From Umbelopsis ramanniana AG (lineage: Eukaryota; Mucoromycota; Umbelopsidomycetes; Umbelopsidales; Umbelopsidaceae): DNA of 64,000 nt. Position 1 is the stretch's first letter. Each line of letters opens with the position of its first letter. The notes below the pieces were generated by a model. That model did not search any database and was not told the origin of the DNA. It was given only the letters and a program-made list of their open reading frames with translations. The stretch is from NCBI RefSeq assembly GCF_025399195.1, contig NW_026252103.1, forward strand, positions 1 to 64,000, written 5' to 3'. Positions 1-10,556 of this stretch are shown here, in pieces. A program made the position numbers and the translations under genes.

Positions 1-618
1 AAAACACTTGCTGAGGACCTGAAATACGCTCTCATTCCGTATGGGGCGGTCAAGCAGATACGCAAATACACGGACTGTAATGGACACTGGTTTGGAGAAG
101 CCTCTGTCATTATCGATAGAATGGAAGACGACATGGAGTATGCCGGTTTACCCGAACTCTCGAGGATGATCTACATTGAGAAAATGGATACATATATTCC
201 AGCCACGTACCAAGGAGCCCCAAAAATTTGCTTCCACTGTCGATTATCCGGCCACGAGAGAAAGGATTGTCCTGATCTGCAGAATGTACAATGTTACCGC
301 TGCCAAGGCTATGGCCATATCAGCAAACACTGTAAAAACCAGAAAGACCGGCAAAAGAATGTGGTTTCTGCGACCAAAGTCTCTGACATAGGCACAGAAG
401 ACCAGATAACCACACAAGAAGTAGCAGATGATGAGATACATCATCAAGAAACTGGAACAAGCGAAGTTGATGATGTAGAAACATCTTCAATGGAGTTGGA
501 AGAAAGGGACCAAATGCAAGAAGAAAACGTCCAAGGTGATAACGAAGCCGCTGACGATCAACAATGTGGTGCGGATCAGGATTCCAATATAGGAATTCCA
601 CTGGAAAAGCTGTATTGA
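1..618 (+). CDS. CCHC zinc-knuckle protein, LINE ORF1/gag-like, 5' end cut by window edge
   Basis: The reading frame is open from base 1 (through KTLAEDLKYALIPYG) to the TGA at 616-618, so the gene is partial and the ATG at 121 is probably internal. Two adjacent zinc knuckles of the C-x2-C-x4-H-x4-C type are visible, CFHCRLSGHERKDC and CYRCQGYGHISKHC. They are followed by an acidic, Glu/Asp/Gln-rich tail. Upstream of the knuckles, the text about an open small-domain region and 'YIPATYQGAPKICFHC' has the look of the nucleic-acid-binding ORF1 proteins that accompany non-LTR retrotransposons in Mucoromycota. In those elements the knuckles bind element RNA. No reverse transcriptase or endonuclease ORF follows within the window, so the copy is either a 5' piece of a broken element or a domesticated gene. 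The family call is an inference from motif and style; the zinc knuckles are directly visible. Confidence 0.7.
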   Translation, partial: KTLAEDLKYALIPYGAVKQIRKYTDCNGHWFGEASVIIDRMEDDMEYAGLPELSRMIYIEKMDTYIPATYQGAPKICFHCRLSGHERKDCPDLQNVQCYRCQGYGHISKHCKNQKDRQKNVVSATKVSDIGTEDQITTQEVADDEIHHQETGTSEVDDVETSSMELEERDQMQEENVQGDNEAADDQQCGADQDSNIGIPLEKLY

Positions 619-884
619 GGACAAGAGATGGGTTCCAGATGCATGCATCTGGGCCATACGGCGCAACAGTTAGTGTTGGTCAATGCAGCTACGAACTCGA
701 AGAGGAGCCTGAAATGGACCAAAATGTGCTCATAGCCATTGTAACGAGCTGAATCCCTGAATGGGAAGACTCCAAGTAGCAGCCTATGCACGCAAAGGCA
801 ACATAGAAGTCTACCATAGGTATGGCACAACGCTACAAAGGCTATACGTACCTGATACTCCTATACATGTGTCGAAGCGGATCA

Positions 885-938
885 TACCGTAACATCATTC
901 TGAATACAAAAAAAAAAAAAAATTTACCGTAACATCAT
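885..938. repeat. 14-bp direct repeat flanking a poly(A) tract
   Basis: TACCGTAACATCAT occurs at 885-898 and again at 925-938. The 26 bases between them are a 9-base stub followed by a run of about 15 A and then TT. A short direct duplication bracketing a 3' A-tail is the footprint expected of target-primed reverse transcription with extreme 5' truncation. A simple slippage or tandem duplication is the alternative. Confidence 0.55.
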
Positions 939-3560
939 GGCTAAGATCATAGTTCTCACTAGCAACTGAGGCTACGACTCAAACTTTTCAGTTTTTAGCT
1001 TTCTACTTCTGTGTTTTGTTTTCCGTTATTTTCCGCGTCCGTTTCACCTGAACATCTCAATTTCTAAACTATCTGCTAAGCAAATGGCTGAATAAAACAT
1101 GAATTAAAAAAAAAAATTGCAATGGCAAAATGACTCCGCCATGAAGCTGAGAAACCTCCATCCACCATGATCCATTGGGCCCAGTTTTGGACTGTTTATG
1201 ACGAATGGAGTTTGTTCAGCGTTTTGGAAAGCTGACAGTCCGCATCAAACGAAAACTGCTTGGTGGCGCCTCCTGCTTGATAAACCACTGCACAGAACTC
1301 GGCTACAGCGATGTCTATACAGAATTTGGTTCAATATAACTTGAAATCAGACGCGAGCTTAGATCTCCGGAATTTTTATGGTGGATTCTCTCATTGCAAG
1401 ATATAGACCGATAGAAGAAATAAAGCGGAAGTAAACTGGACTCATATACGCAGACATACTATGACTAACGAACGTCAAGATAATTCTGCTATAAGCTCAA
1501 TACCGTACTAATAAAAATTACCATAATACAAAAAAATAAAATCTAACTCTAAGTACATTTGTACGGCCTTGCAACAAGCAAATCTTATTTAGCAATAGGG
1601 TCCATACTGGTGCCAGTATATCGAATTCCCTTGGAAATTTGCATAGAGGAGAAGAGATGGATTGCCGAAGCATGGTGACCACATATAGTGGACACTATCA
1701 AGTGGGTAGTTATAGGATATAACTGAGAAGTCCAAAAAGCCCAACAAAAGACAAAATCCAGCTGCGGATGAATGTACTAGGTAGCTCAGCCCATTAGTGA
1801 AACGGCCTTCAAAACTTATTGGAGCTTGGATATTCAACATGAGATTCGGACGCCATGGCGGCGGACCCTTCAGCAGAAAATTTCAACTAAAGGCGACTAT
1901 GCAACATTCCCCCCTACGAACGTAACACTACGTTTAAAATCTGCTAGAAAGGAAAAGAAAAAATCAGACAAGGACTTCTGAGCACTATGTGAACATTGAT
2001 GGTAATTCCGGGTCCGAATGATGAATTTCCAAAAAATCCCTGCAGAGGTACAGTCGAAAGACAAGGTTTGAAGCACGATATTTTTACAGCGGATCAGGCC
2101 ACAAGATTTGCATAATGTAAGTGAAATTTAGTGACATTTGGACAAGTCATGGCTCGCATTTGATTAACTCGCAGAACTTGTATCAAACAACAGAGAGTAT
2201 GGTTAGACCGAGCTGCTTTCAATATGTATGAGTCAATCACCAAGGGTTTTAATAACCGATCCTTTCAACCGAAGAAAAGAAAGCATACAACGGACGGATA
2301 GCAATAGTAGAAACAGGTACAACTCGAAGCACAGTCGAAGCTTCTGTATGGAAAATGTGCAGATGTTACCAATGTCAAAAAAGGAAGGATACCCTGGCGA
2401 ACGTCCGATTACCGACTTGCTAATTAGCTTGAGTATAGTATGGCAGGTCATTTGGAAGCTCGCTAGTTTTGTACAATAAAGTAGCAACCGTAGACTTTGT
2501 AGATGTACTCGGAAGCCATCAGATTCAACTATTTTTTAAAAGCATAGTAAATATGTTCTACAACATATACTATAACTGTTGACTTTCCACCACTAATTCA
2601 ACTGCAGATAATAATAAAAGTATCGGGAAAATGGGAAAATGGGAAAATGAAAGATGCGATTATGAAAATTGGTTGGAATAACCTAGCAATACAGTCAGGT
2701 CAATCGCCGCGGGACTTATCCTCTAAAGCTATATAATTGAATAGTTGTGACTCTTTCAGCACTAGGCAATGAAATCAATCGGAACACTTTTGTCGGATGT
2801 CAAACAAATGAGCGCTTTTCGCTGCACCCTTGGAGTGAAAATGCTGCGCGAGGAGGTTAACTACTGCACCCATTATGAAATATAATTCCTCATCAGAAAG
2901 ATGCCTTACATGTTCGCAGCCTTGGTACGCCAAAGTCCTCCACCCCAACAAAAGCAACCTGTCTTTTTGATTCAACTTGCTGCACTTACAAGATAGACAG
3001 TTAAATGTTGAAGATATTGCAGGTCAAACCATACACCTCTATCGTCCTAGATTCCTATTTCTACGTCTATAATGAGAGTACCATCAGCGCGAATAAAAAT
3101 TGCTACGACTCTTACTGCGCAGAGTATAAAGCGCAGTACAAAGGTCATGCAAATGAAAATCCCTCAATTGAAGGTTTTAGCGGGATTTCATTCCTTGAGG
3201 AACTTCCAACAAATAGACTTCCTCATAATATGCGATTAAATATGTAACACTTACGAGCACTTTCGAGCACTTCCGACCGACTCTGGTACCGTTGGCAACG
3301 TCGTCAAAGAAAACGACCGGAATATTTTAAGCATTTGGACAAGCTCATCACCCAAGCTAAAATATAGTCACGCGTATCGATGCGTGTTGCACACGCTCTT
3401 TTTTTATGACTCTTCCATAAAATGGAGCGTGCTGCAAAGAGTACGTTGCCTTATAAGTACGCTTCGCAACAAAATCATTTCTTCTCACTGTGAACCTTTT
3501 TGAAAACAATATAAACCTTCGAAAACATCCATAACGGTACCAAGACATCTGCCCTATTAC

Positions 3561-3716
3561 GATGAAGAATTTTTTAAAACAAATCTTGGACCGAATTCGC
3601 GCATTTTTCAAAGAAGAACAACGAAAAGCTACTATAGAAAGAACAACAAATGATACTAAGGATGTGCGCTTACAGTTCAGATGGGCACCGGCTCCAACAG
3701 CCCCGATAGTAGTTTG
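3561..3716 (+). CDS. Possible small ORF, 51 codons, unknown
   Basis: An ATG-initiated ORF encodes a short, mostly basic N-terminal amphipathic stretch (MKNFLKQILDRIRAFFKEEQ) and ends in a Pro/Ala-rich tail before TGA. It is too short to identify. It stands in otherwise gene-poor DNA, and the longer minus-strand ORF over the same bases has no better claim. I see no splice signals tying it to a neighbour. It may well be chance. Confidence 0.15.
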
Positions 3717-4012
3717 AAGCAATATATAGTGCATACTTTCCATTCTTTCATATACCATAACATGTCACGTCATGTTTGCCTTCTATAGTTTATATCATCT
3801 GTACTTTATCACTAGCGTTAATATAAAAGAGGTAACTTTTGTAATAATCAATTCAAGGCTTATATTTATTGAATTTACTGGCATCAATGCAGAGAGATAA
3901 CGAATGTTTGTAGGAGAGGGGGAATGATCTGCAACTCAAATTGAAAAATCCAAGCCGTCACACCATTGTTTCACGCCTACTGTTTATTTGTTTCCTTCTT
4001 CTATTACGAACC

Positions 4013-4620
4013 ATGAAGTCTAAGCGCGTACCCATCGATGAATTTGATCAAACCTTGAAGGAGACAGTTGCTGAAAATGATGAAGTTTTTGTCTTATTCT
4101 TTGGTGAGACATTTTCCAATTACTTGAGTATAATTTTCACAATTTCATTTCTAACTCGGTACGAATGGCAGGCACTGAAGATCCCGACAAGAATGATGAG
4201 TCATGGTGTCCAGATTGTGTTATTGGTAATTAATATCATATGGTATTAGTATCATGAAATATAAATTTAATCATTTCATCCATTTAGCTGATCCCCTCGT
4301 TCGTAAATGGGTTGGCAAGGTTCCTAACTCTGTGCTCCTTGAGGCTCCCGTTGGAACTCGCTCCGAATGGAAGCTTAATTCAACCCATATTTACAGAATA
4401 AACCCAAACATTTCTCTGAGAGCTATACCTACACTCATTCGTTGGACGAAGGTAGGAAAATAACTGCATATATATGGAAAAGGTAAAAGGAATACGAATA
4501 GGAGATCTGTAACTAATATGTTGAATTATCAATTGATAGAATGGTCCTGATGGTAGACTTGTCGAAGAAGAATGTGCCGATCAGGCAAAGTTAGAGGCGT
4601 TTATCAGTACAAAAGCTTAA
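4013..4620 (+). CDS. Thioredoxin-like protein, TXNDC17/TRP14 (DUF953) family
   Basis: Four exons (4013-4103, 4172-4225, 4288-4451, 4540-4620) join in frame to a 129-residue protein, close to the 123 residues of human TXNDC17. The active-site motif WCPDC is intact, followed by the conserved acidic-Pro step (ADPLVRKW) and the thioredoxin cis-Pro region AIPTLIRW near the C-terminus. Family members are cytosolic disulfide reductases that use a CPDC site rather than CGPC and take electrons from thioredoxin reductase. A thioredoxin reductase gene lies in the same window, at 60234, but far away. All introns are 60-90 bp GT-AG. The ATG at 4013 was chosen because it begins the conserved N-terminal helix (MKSKRVPIDEF). 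An upstream in-frame extension lacks an ATG. Confidence 0.9.
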
Positions 4621-4718
4621 AGGTTTACAGTTTATTGTTATCGTACCTTTTTGCATACGAACTTGCATGAATCACTTTTTGAATCTCACAAATAAATCGG
4701 AACAATGGTGTACAGTAC

Positions 4719-6548
4719 TTAATCCATAGCAGGTGCTACACCGTCTTGAAAAAACATTTGGGCCTGGTCCACCAAATATGCTGCGTCTTCATTACCTTGA
4801 TCTTTCAGCTTAAGTAGCACCTTTTTTAAATTTGCTGCACACCATTTTCGTAGTTCCACAGCTTCTTCGACTTCTGCTCGCTGACTCTTGCCTCCGGTTA
4901 AAGCAACAAATATTCTCCAAGCTGCCACGAGCTCTTTCAGTAGATCATAACGCTTATCCAGCATAGCCATATGGTAGCGCACAAAAGTGGGTATCAAAAA
5001 TGCGCCAAGTAGAAATCCACCAAAGCTAAATCTCATCCACCGCCAGATCTGATAGAAGAGAGTGGAATACAGCGGAATCAGCAAACCAAGAGCGAGTGCA
5101 ATCTTATCCTGAGCAATGGACTCTGTAAATTTTTCGACTGATTCGGCTGCCTTTCCAAGGAGATAGACGGGTGAGTGAATGATTATGCCTGGTAAAAAGA
5201 GCGGTAGTTCGATAAGTAGTTTCAATGATATTCGAAGCAATCTCAAAGTTGCCGCCGTGATGGTTATTTTTTGCTTTTGATAAACAGCAATATCCTGATC
5301 CGATAGCTGCAGTAGCTTTGTGGTCCTCGAAAAACTCAATAATCGAGCTTTGAGATTGGCCAGCTCCGTAAGTTTTGGTATCATCAACGGATGTAAAATG
5401 TTAATCAAACTAGAAGTCTATATGTTAGCAACATATAATATTATAGCAGCCATAGACATTATATAGACAGACCTTTGTGAAATCTTAACATAACTATTTA
5501 GCTGAATCCCATTTCGATGCCCAAATAGAATACTTCTTGCTGTAGCCATGGCATTGTCTGTATCCCTATAATATATTACAATGAACTTAGTTTCTAGATT
5601 TCTATTCCACAGTTTTACGAGCCATTTACTTACCAGTCCGGCGCATTGATTGTAGCACTTTCAATCGATTCTGTGATTCGAGTTGTGAGTTGCTTTACGG
5701 TTGCTTTTGGATCCTCTGCAAATTGGATTCTGTCTTGCTCGCCGACCTGTATCGTCTCTGAGTAGCTTATTTACAGAAGCCTTAGTATAGTGACCCATTT
5801 CCACAACCTTCACCATATACATACTGTACTATGACATCACTTCGCCATTTGTCCTTCGTGGTGTACGTGATTCCGACGGGTAAGATCGTAATACTGGAGT
5901 GAGATGCTGATTCACCACGCTGTCTTCGTTGATGCTGTTGGGCCAAGAATTCGTAAGCCGCCCAGGATAAGCCGTCTTTAAACGGTAAATGATGTGGGGC
6001 CGTATATGATGTGCCTTATATCATTAAAAAAGTCAGATATCTCTTCAGCGATCCCGATTGTTGATTAAGACAAGATTGTTATATTACCCTCAGGGAAAAC
6101 TGCCACAGCTTGATTTTGTCCCAGGCAATCAACAGTGCTCTCAAAGAGTTTTGCGTTACTGCGAGTTTTGGTGTCGACTGGTAGTACGCCAACAGCTGTG
6201 AATATACGTCCAATGATCGGTATCTTGAAGAACCGCGCTAGCGCCCAGAAATGAAGTTGCCTGTTATGCGGTACTTACGAAGAATCAGTCAGTCAACTTA
6301 GTATCCCTTTTGACAACAACTATTGGTTACTTACTTGTCACGATTAAGACTGCCGGATCCAAAACCATATTCAAGTGATTTCCAGCAACTAGCATAGGGC
6401 TATGAGTCGGGACGTTGTCATGCACAGAGACATGACAATTTCGAAAGTATGCCCACAAAGCAAAGCGACATAGCGAACGGACGGCGGAATAGGAGCGACC
6501 CTCTTTGTATACATTAGTCTTTTCAGTTCCTAATGCATTTGCCGACAT
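4719..6548 (-). CDS. Glycerol-3-phosphate/dihydroxyacetone-phosphate acyltransferase (Sct1/Gpt2 type)
   Basis: Six exons (6548-6335, 6273-6088, 6014-5814, 5757-5634, 5565-5473, 5409-4719) join to 502 residues. The N-terminal half carries the PlsC acyltransferase motifs: GNHLNMVLD (NHx4D, catalytic His-Asp), the FFKIPIIGR region, and AVFPEG (substrate-binding FPEG) followed by GTSY and ILPVGITY. The C-terminal exon holds several hydrophobic spans (LIELPLFLPGIIIHSPVYLL; LALGLLIPLYSTLFYQIW; FGGFLLGAFLIPTF), consistent with an ER membrane enzyme. It performs the first acylation in phosphatidic acid synthesis, on glycerol-3-phosphate or DHAP. Two introns use an AAG acceptor (before 6273 and before 6014), which is less usual. 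The donor at 5814 could alternatively lie a few bases upstream; both keep the frame. It converges with the thioredoxin gene, about 100 bp away. Confidence 0.88.
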
Positions 6549-7257
6549 TACGTATTGGCGCCTCCTTTGTCAAACGAACTAAGGATTTTTGGAGATTATG
6601 AGCTCAAGTCAGTAAGAAAATTGCGTTTCAGCCACTGGATAGGAGCCACATGTATAGTGGCGCAGACCAAAGCAATGCTCCAGAGTCTGAGATTGCCTAT
6701 CAAGATTATGGTCGCTACTGGGCTGAAGGGACTAAGGTATTGAAAACGCTTGTGTCAAACAATTTATTTCAATGTTCAACTTTTCTGTTAAACTCAAGAA
6801 GACCTTTCCTCAAAACGCAACAGGATATAGATTTTTTGTTTACGTGTACTATTGAAAGGGACTTATGTTGACGTTGAAGACATTTGGTAGCAAATGCCCT
6901 CCTTACATGTAAAGGCAATCATGTAAGGATGAACTTGATGGACTTATAGAAGCTTGTTTTCATTTTGTAAAAGAATATATGCATGCATGCCCTTCGGGCC
7001 GTAAACAGTTTAGCTATGAAATATTCACGCTCCAATTTTTTTCCCAGCTCTTCTGACTGCAATACATTTGAAGTCAAACTTGACCCTATTCCCCTCCCAA
7101 GGAGGCGTACTGGGATGAATATCGTTTAGTATAAAACTAAGTTGTATAATTTAGATATCGTATCAGTAAGCCATATTCATGATGCGCGCGAGTATTTTTG
7201 CAAGTTTGCCATATCTGTTCACTTCTTTATATTAATGTTGGATCTTTATGTATCTAG
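6549..7257. other. Intergenic region between acyltransferase start and Kre9-like gene
   Basis: This interval holds the minus-strand promoter of the acyltransferase and the upstream part of the plus-strand Kre9-like gene. That part includes a first exon that I could not place. Two short plus ORFs (6555-6743, 6650-6871) overlap each other and resemble nothing. A perfect 9-bp inverted repeat is present at 6901-6928. Confidence 0.5.
6901..6928. repeat. Perfect inverted repeat, 9-bp stem with 10-nt loop
   Basis: CCTTACATG (6901-6909) is followed after ten bases by its exact reverse complement CATGTAAGG (6920-6928). The stem could form an RNA hairpin or be a dyad protein-binding site upstream of the Kre9-like gene. 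Its role is unknown. Confidence 0.6.
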
Positions 7258-7776
7258 TCTTATATTTGTATCGCCTTTCTTGCTATTGCCTCCGGTATTT
7301 CAGCCGATTTTGCCTTCACTAGCCCAAAGGAAAATGCTGTCTATCATCCAGGTGACAAGATCAAATTTGCTTGGCATGACTATTCTTCCAAGAACAAGAC
7401 GATCACTCTAGTGCTGGCTAACCAAGGCAAGGCTCATCACTGGCAGTAAGTAGAGTTGTCGCCTGGATTATGTCACATCTAAAATATAGGCAACTGAAGC
7501 CGAAGCAATGTATTTGCATTAGCCCTTACAAAACTCTTGCTCATCTACGTCGCCCCTTCCCTAAATCATACATATGGCATGTACCGGAAGATTTCAAACC
7601 TGATCGTTACTTTTTGGTAAGTACTCACAACTATAACACATACGTCGTTAAACATAGTCAACATTGCTAATAGGTATCATTTGTACATCAAATCTTTACA
7701 GGTTATCACCGACTCTTCTCGCAATCAGCCCTTCAGTGAATATTTTTTTATCAAAGATGATAATGATGGTGAATAA
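7258..7776 (+). CDS. Secreted Kre9/Knh1-like small protein, start exon unresolved
   Basis: Three exons are clear (7258-7445, 7490-7616, 7702-7776). They give a hydrophobic leader (ICIAFLAIASGISA) that looks like a signal peptide, then DFAFTSPKENAVYHPGDKIK and FAWHDY...ITLVLANQGK. The end is IWHVPEDFKPDRYFL and VITDSSRNQPFSEYFFIKDD. The pattern 'TSP..N..Y..GD.I.F.W' plus 'W.VP.D..PD.YFL.I' is that of the N-terminal domain of fungal Kre9/Knh1 wall-synthesis proteins and related Ser/Thr-rich GPI proteins. Here the protein stops right after this single domain, at about 130 residues, with no Ser/Thr-rich stalk or GPI signal. The frame has a stop just before 7258, so the initiator must lie in an upstream exon; the AG at 7256-7257 is a usable acceptor. 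The protein is probably extracellular. Confidence 0.65.
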
Positions 7777-7833
7777 ATACTTTAATGGCATGTAGCTTAT
7801 TACCAGCTATAAATGTCAATATCCTTAAGATCA

Positions 7834-10038
7834 TCAGCCGTGATAGTGAAAGCACGACTTGCATCTACTTGGCTTAAATACGTCAGGGCTAAAGTCATCA
7901 CATCCACATTCTTCACATACTGGGTGGTTCTGGCTTGCGTTAGACGGTGGTGCAGCAAAGTAACTGTTGGTACTTCGGCCCAAGGGGGTGGATGGGGCAG
8001 TATGAGAGCCAGTGGTGAAGCTCCTTGAAGGAGTTCTAGATGTAGGAGGTGGAGGAGGGGTGCGTGAGGATCCAATGTTGTTCCTCATAGTTATTTGAGA
8101 TGCTGATGGCATTCTAGGCAGTGCAGAAGATGCACTGGTTACGGAGTGCAGGCTGCCAGCAGTTCCGCGTCGAGCCATCATTGGTTTTGGAGGTGATTGG
8201 TGGCCAAATGGGGCGGAAATCTTACTACTGTCAGCAAATGGCGAATCCTCAGGCTCCTCCGATATTTCATGATTCTCAGAGGAGTGACCATAATTTGATG
8301 TTGACTGACTTCGGCTAGACGCTGGTCGCATTGGCATTGGCGGAGCCGCAATTTCCTCTACATAATTACTTGGAAACAATCCTTGTTGTCGATTGCCATT
8401 AGCATCATACAATTCTCCCTTCCACCAACCCTGATCAATCTCTTCAATAACCGTAATGACATCGCCAGCGCACAAATTGAGTTCATTTGGGTTTTCACCA
8501 CTGAAATCATATATGGCTTTAACTTGTTTTTTGGCTGGTGAAGCTATAGAGCATCATGAGAATTAGGTATAGTTCCTCGAAGCGCATCAAGGGCTGTACT
8601 TACGCTTTGATCTAGGCATGGGAGGCGGAGGTGGGTGCCTTGATTGCGAACCGTAGGAGTCTTCTGATCGTCCAGTCGAACTATAACTAGGCTGACGTCG
8701 GATGGTGGATGGAAGATTGTCTTGGCTTCCTTGTCGCATACTCGGTCTGCGAGCATTTGAGCCATATGGAGATCCTTGATGGTAAGACTCGTCAGCCCCG
8801 TACATATCATCTGTTTCAGAGTTGCTGGACATATTGGTATTTCGGCGAGCTGTACCACTTGTTGTGGATGATCGGGAGATAGTGTTTCGTAATGGTGGTC
8901 GTACAGGTTCGTTTGTGCGCTGAACGTAGCCTTGACCCCAATCTTGCTGCAACCGTTCTAAGAGTTGCATTGAAGATTTATGGTAGTTCAACTGAGCGTC
9001 CAGCATTTCTGTAAGGGCATTGAAATGGTCTTCCTGATGTACACCGCATAAAAATTAGTAATGGTTGTATATTGAAAAACCGCAATATAATCCGCATTGC
9101 TTACTTCACACTCTTGGAAATAGACCATTCTTTGCATGACGTCGTACTCCGTTTCATCATATTTCATCTTGGCAGACTGAGCTTCCTGTTCCCATTCTGG
9201 TTTTTCCTTCTTCGCTTTTTGTAGTCTGTTTTGTTTTGCATCATAGTCAAGCCGGCGAGAATCGAGTTTTTTACGAAGGACCTAAAATAAATAAAACCAC
9301 ACCTCTTAGTCCACCATGGTCGGAGATGCGCTTTATCGTCCAGCCTCAACCTTACCAAGTATTCCTTATATTCTTGATGAACCTTCTCTAAGGTAGATAT
9401 ATAGCTTTCCTTAACCCGGTAAGCATAGTCCTGTTGAAGTTGGCTGATTTCAATTTCTGTTTTCCCGAGACTTACAAGGGAAATGCCTGTGGGGTAGTAG
9501 TAATAAACATGCCATTAGCCTTTAAATTCCGACGCCGTAGCGATTGCGCTGCTAAAAACTTTTGCAGCATACCTAATAATGAATCCTCCGGAAAAACTGA
9601 TCCATGGTTGACCCAACAAGTGCCCAGGGCTTCAGTTGGTGACACCTTAGTTTTCCCGTCTTCTGGAGATGGCTTTTTTTTATCCAACTGGTTGAGCACA
9701 AGAGTTGCTGCCTGATACACCTTATCAAATGCTACTCTTCGTTGCTCAGTTTCCTGATCCAACTGGTGAAAATCGTCTGTTTGTCCTGTTATTTTTGCGG
9801 AGCCCAAGCGCTCTCCAGTCCACTAAAAAATGGCAATATGTTCAAGTTAATCACAGAGAACGTGTCTGGGCATTGGAGGACTCCCAAAAAAGGGGGACCA
9901 GGGCGCTAATTTAGGGTGCCGATCGATTCTGTTACAATACCGAGTCGAACATGACCATGAAGGGCTAATATAGGTCTGGGTATCGATAATGAATAAAAGA
10001 TACAGTACCTGCTTAAATTTGCCAAAATTCTTCTTCAT
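7834..10038 (-). CDS. Endophilin-type N-BAR and SH3 domain protein with C-terminal Cys/His motif
   Basis: Six exons (10038-10009, 9822-9573, 9486-9356, 9281-9105, 9033-8604, 8543-7834) join to 575 residues. Residues about 1-230 form an endophilin-like BAR domain: MKKNFGKFKQ amphipathic start, long charged helices (SRRLDYDAKQNRLQKAKKEK), and MLDAQLNYHKSSMQLLERLQ near its end. A Ser/Pro-rich linker with PPPPPMPRSK follows. A complete SH3 domain comes next (KAIYDFSGENPNELNLCAGD ... GWWKGEL ... GLFPSNYVEE). After another low-complexity region the protein ends in CEECGCDDFSPDVFKPSRC and KSCFHYHG, a compact Cys/His cluster that could bind zinc. BAR-SH3 proteins tubulate membrane and recruit actin regulators during endocytosis, as Rvs167 does. 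The BAR part resembles endophilin more than Rvs167. The gene converges with the Kre9-like gene, with 57 bp between stops. The first exon (10 codons) is the least certain. Confidence 0.85.
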
Positions 10039-10556
10039 AGCTTGGGGAAAAAGGTGGGCGAGCAGAGAAGGAAGTGGGGGGAAAAAAGGGAAGAAAGAGT
10101 AGTGAACTTTGATCTGAATTTTTCGGGCAATCAAAAAAGAGAAATGGGTTGTGACCTGTTACTTTTTTGACGGACCGCTGAGAACAGCACCAAATGATGT
10201 CAAGCCCTTCTGGAGTTCGTGGGAGTGGAGCATTATGAGAATTAATAGAATCTCCTATCTCTACCATAGGGTAGATTAAAGCCATGGGGTTGTTGGCAAA
10301 CGCACTTGGAGATAATTTCTTTCATATTTTTTGATCAGGGGCCAAGTCGGCAAATTACATCTTTCCTTTCAGGTCACCCGCCACCTTCCCAGATGGTAGC
10401 AAGCCATGGTTGGGGTTTTCTTGCTACACAAATTTTTAGGTAAGGTGACGATAGATCTAGATCATAAAACGCTCATATATAGCCACTGTTGTAGCACTAG
10501 TTTTGAGCCCTTTCTACAAAAACTCTCTGCTCGGAGACATGTAAGGCAGCTTGAGT
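10039..10556. other. Divergent intergenic region with TATA-like box
   Basis: Upstream DNA of the BAR-SH3 gene (-) and of the short hypothetical gene (+). A TATATA stretch at 10476-10481 lies about 80 bp before the plus-strand ATG. The ORFs in the interval look spurious. Confidence 0.4.

Larger units (their letters stand above)
619..4012. other. Long gene-poor stretch, probably decayed repeat and intergenic DNA
   Basis: No ORF here carries a recognisable domain, and the short ORFs on both strands overlap without codon-like structure. Homopolymer A tracts lie near 908-922 and 1107-1117. Three copies of an 8-bp unit GGGAAAAT lie near 2633-2656. A minus-strand ORF at 1589-1840 and another at 2775-2975 look compositionally protein-like, but I could not tie them to any family. 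They may be relics of the element whose zinc-knuckle ORF starts the window. A 51-codon plus-strand ORF (3561-3716, beginning MKNFLKQILDRIRAF) is the most gene-like small ORF. Confidence 0.5.

Noticed and set aside
1589-1840. Minus ORF that might be a LINE reverse-transcriptase relic
   Set aside because: Composition is suggestive, but no YADD box, no QGDPLSP-like motif and no flanking frame could be found; kept only as a possible relic.
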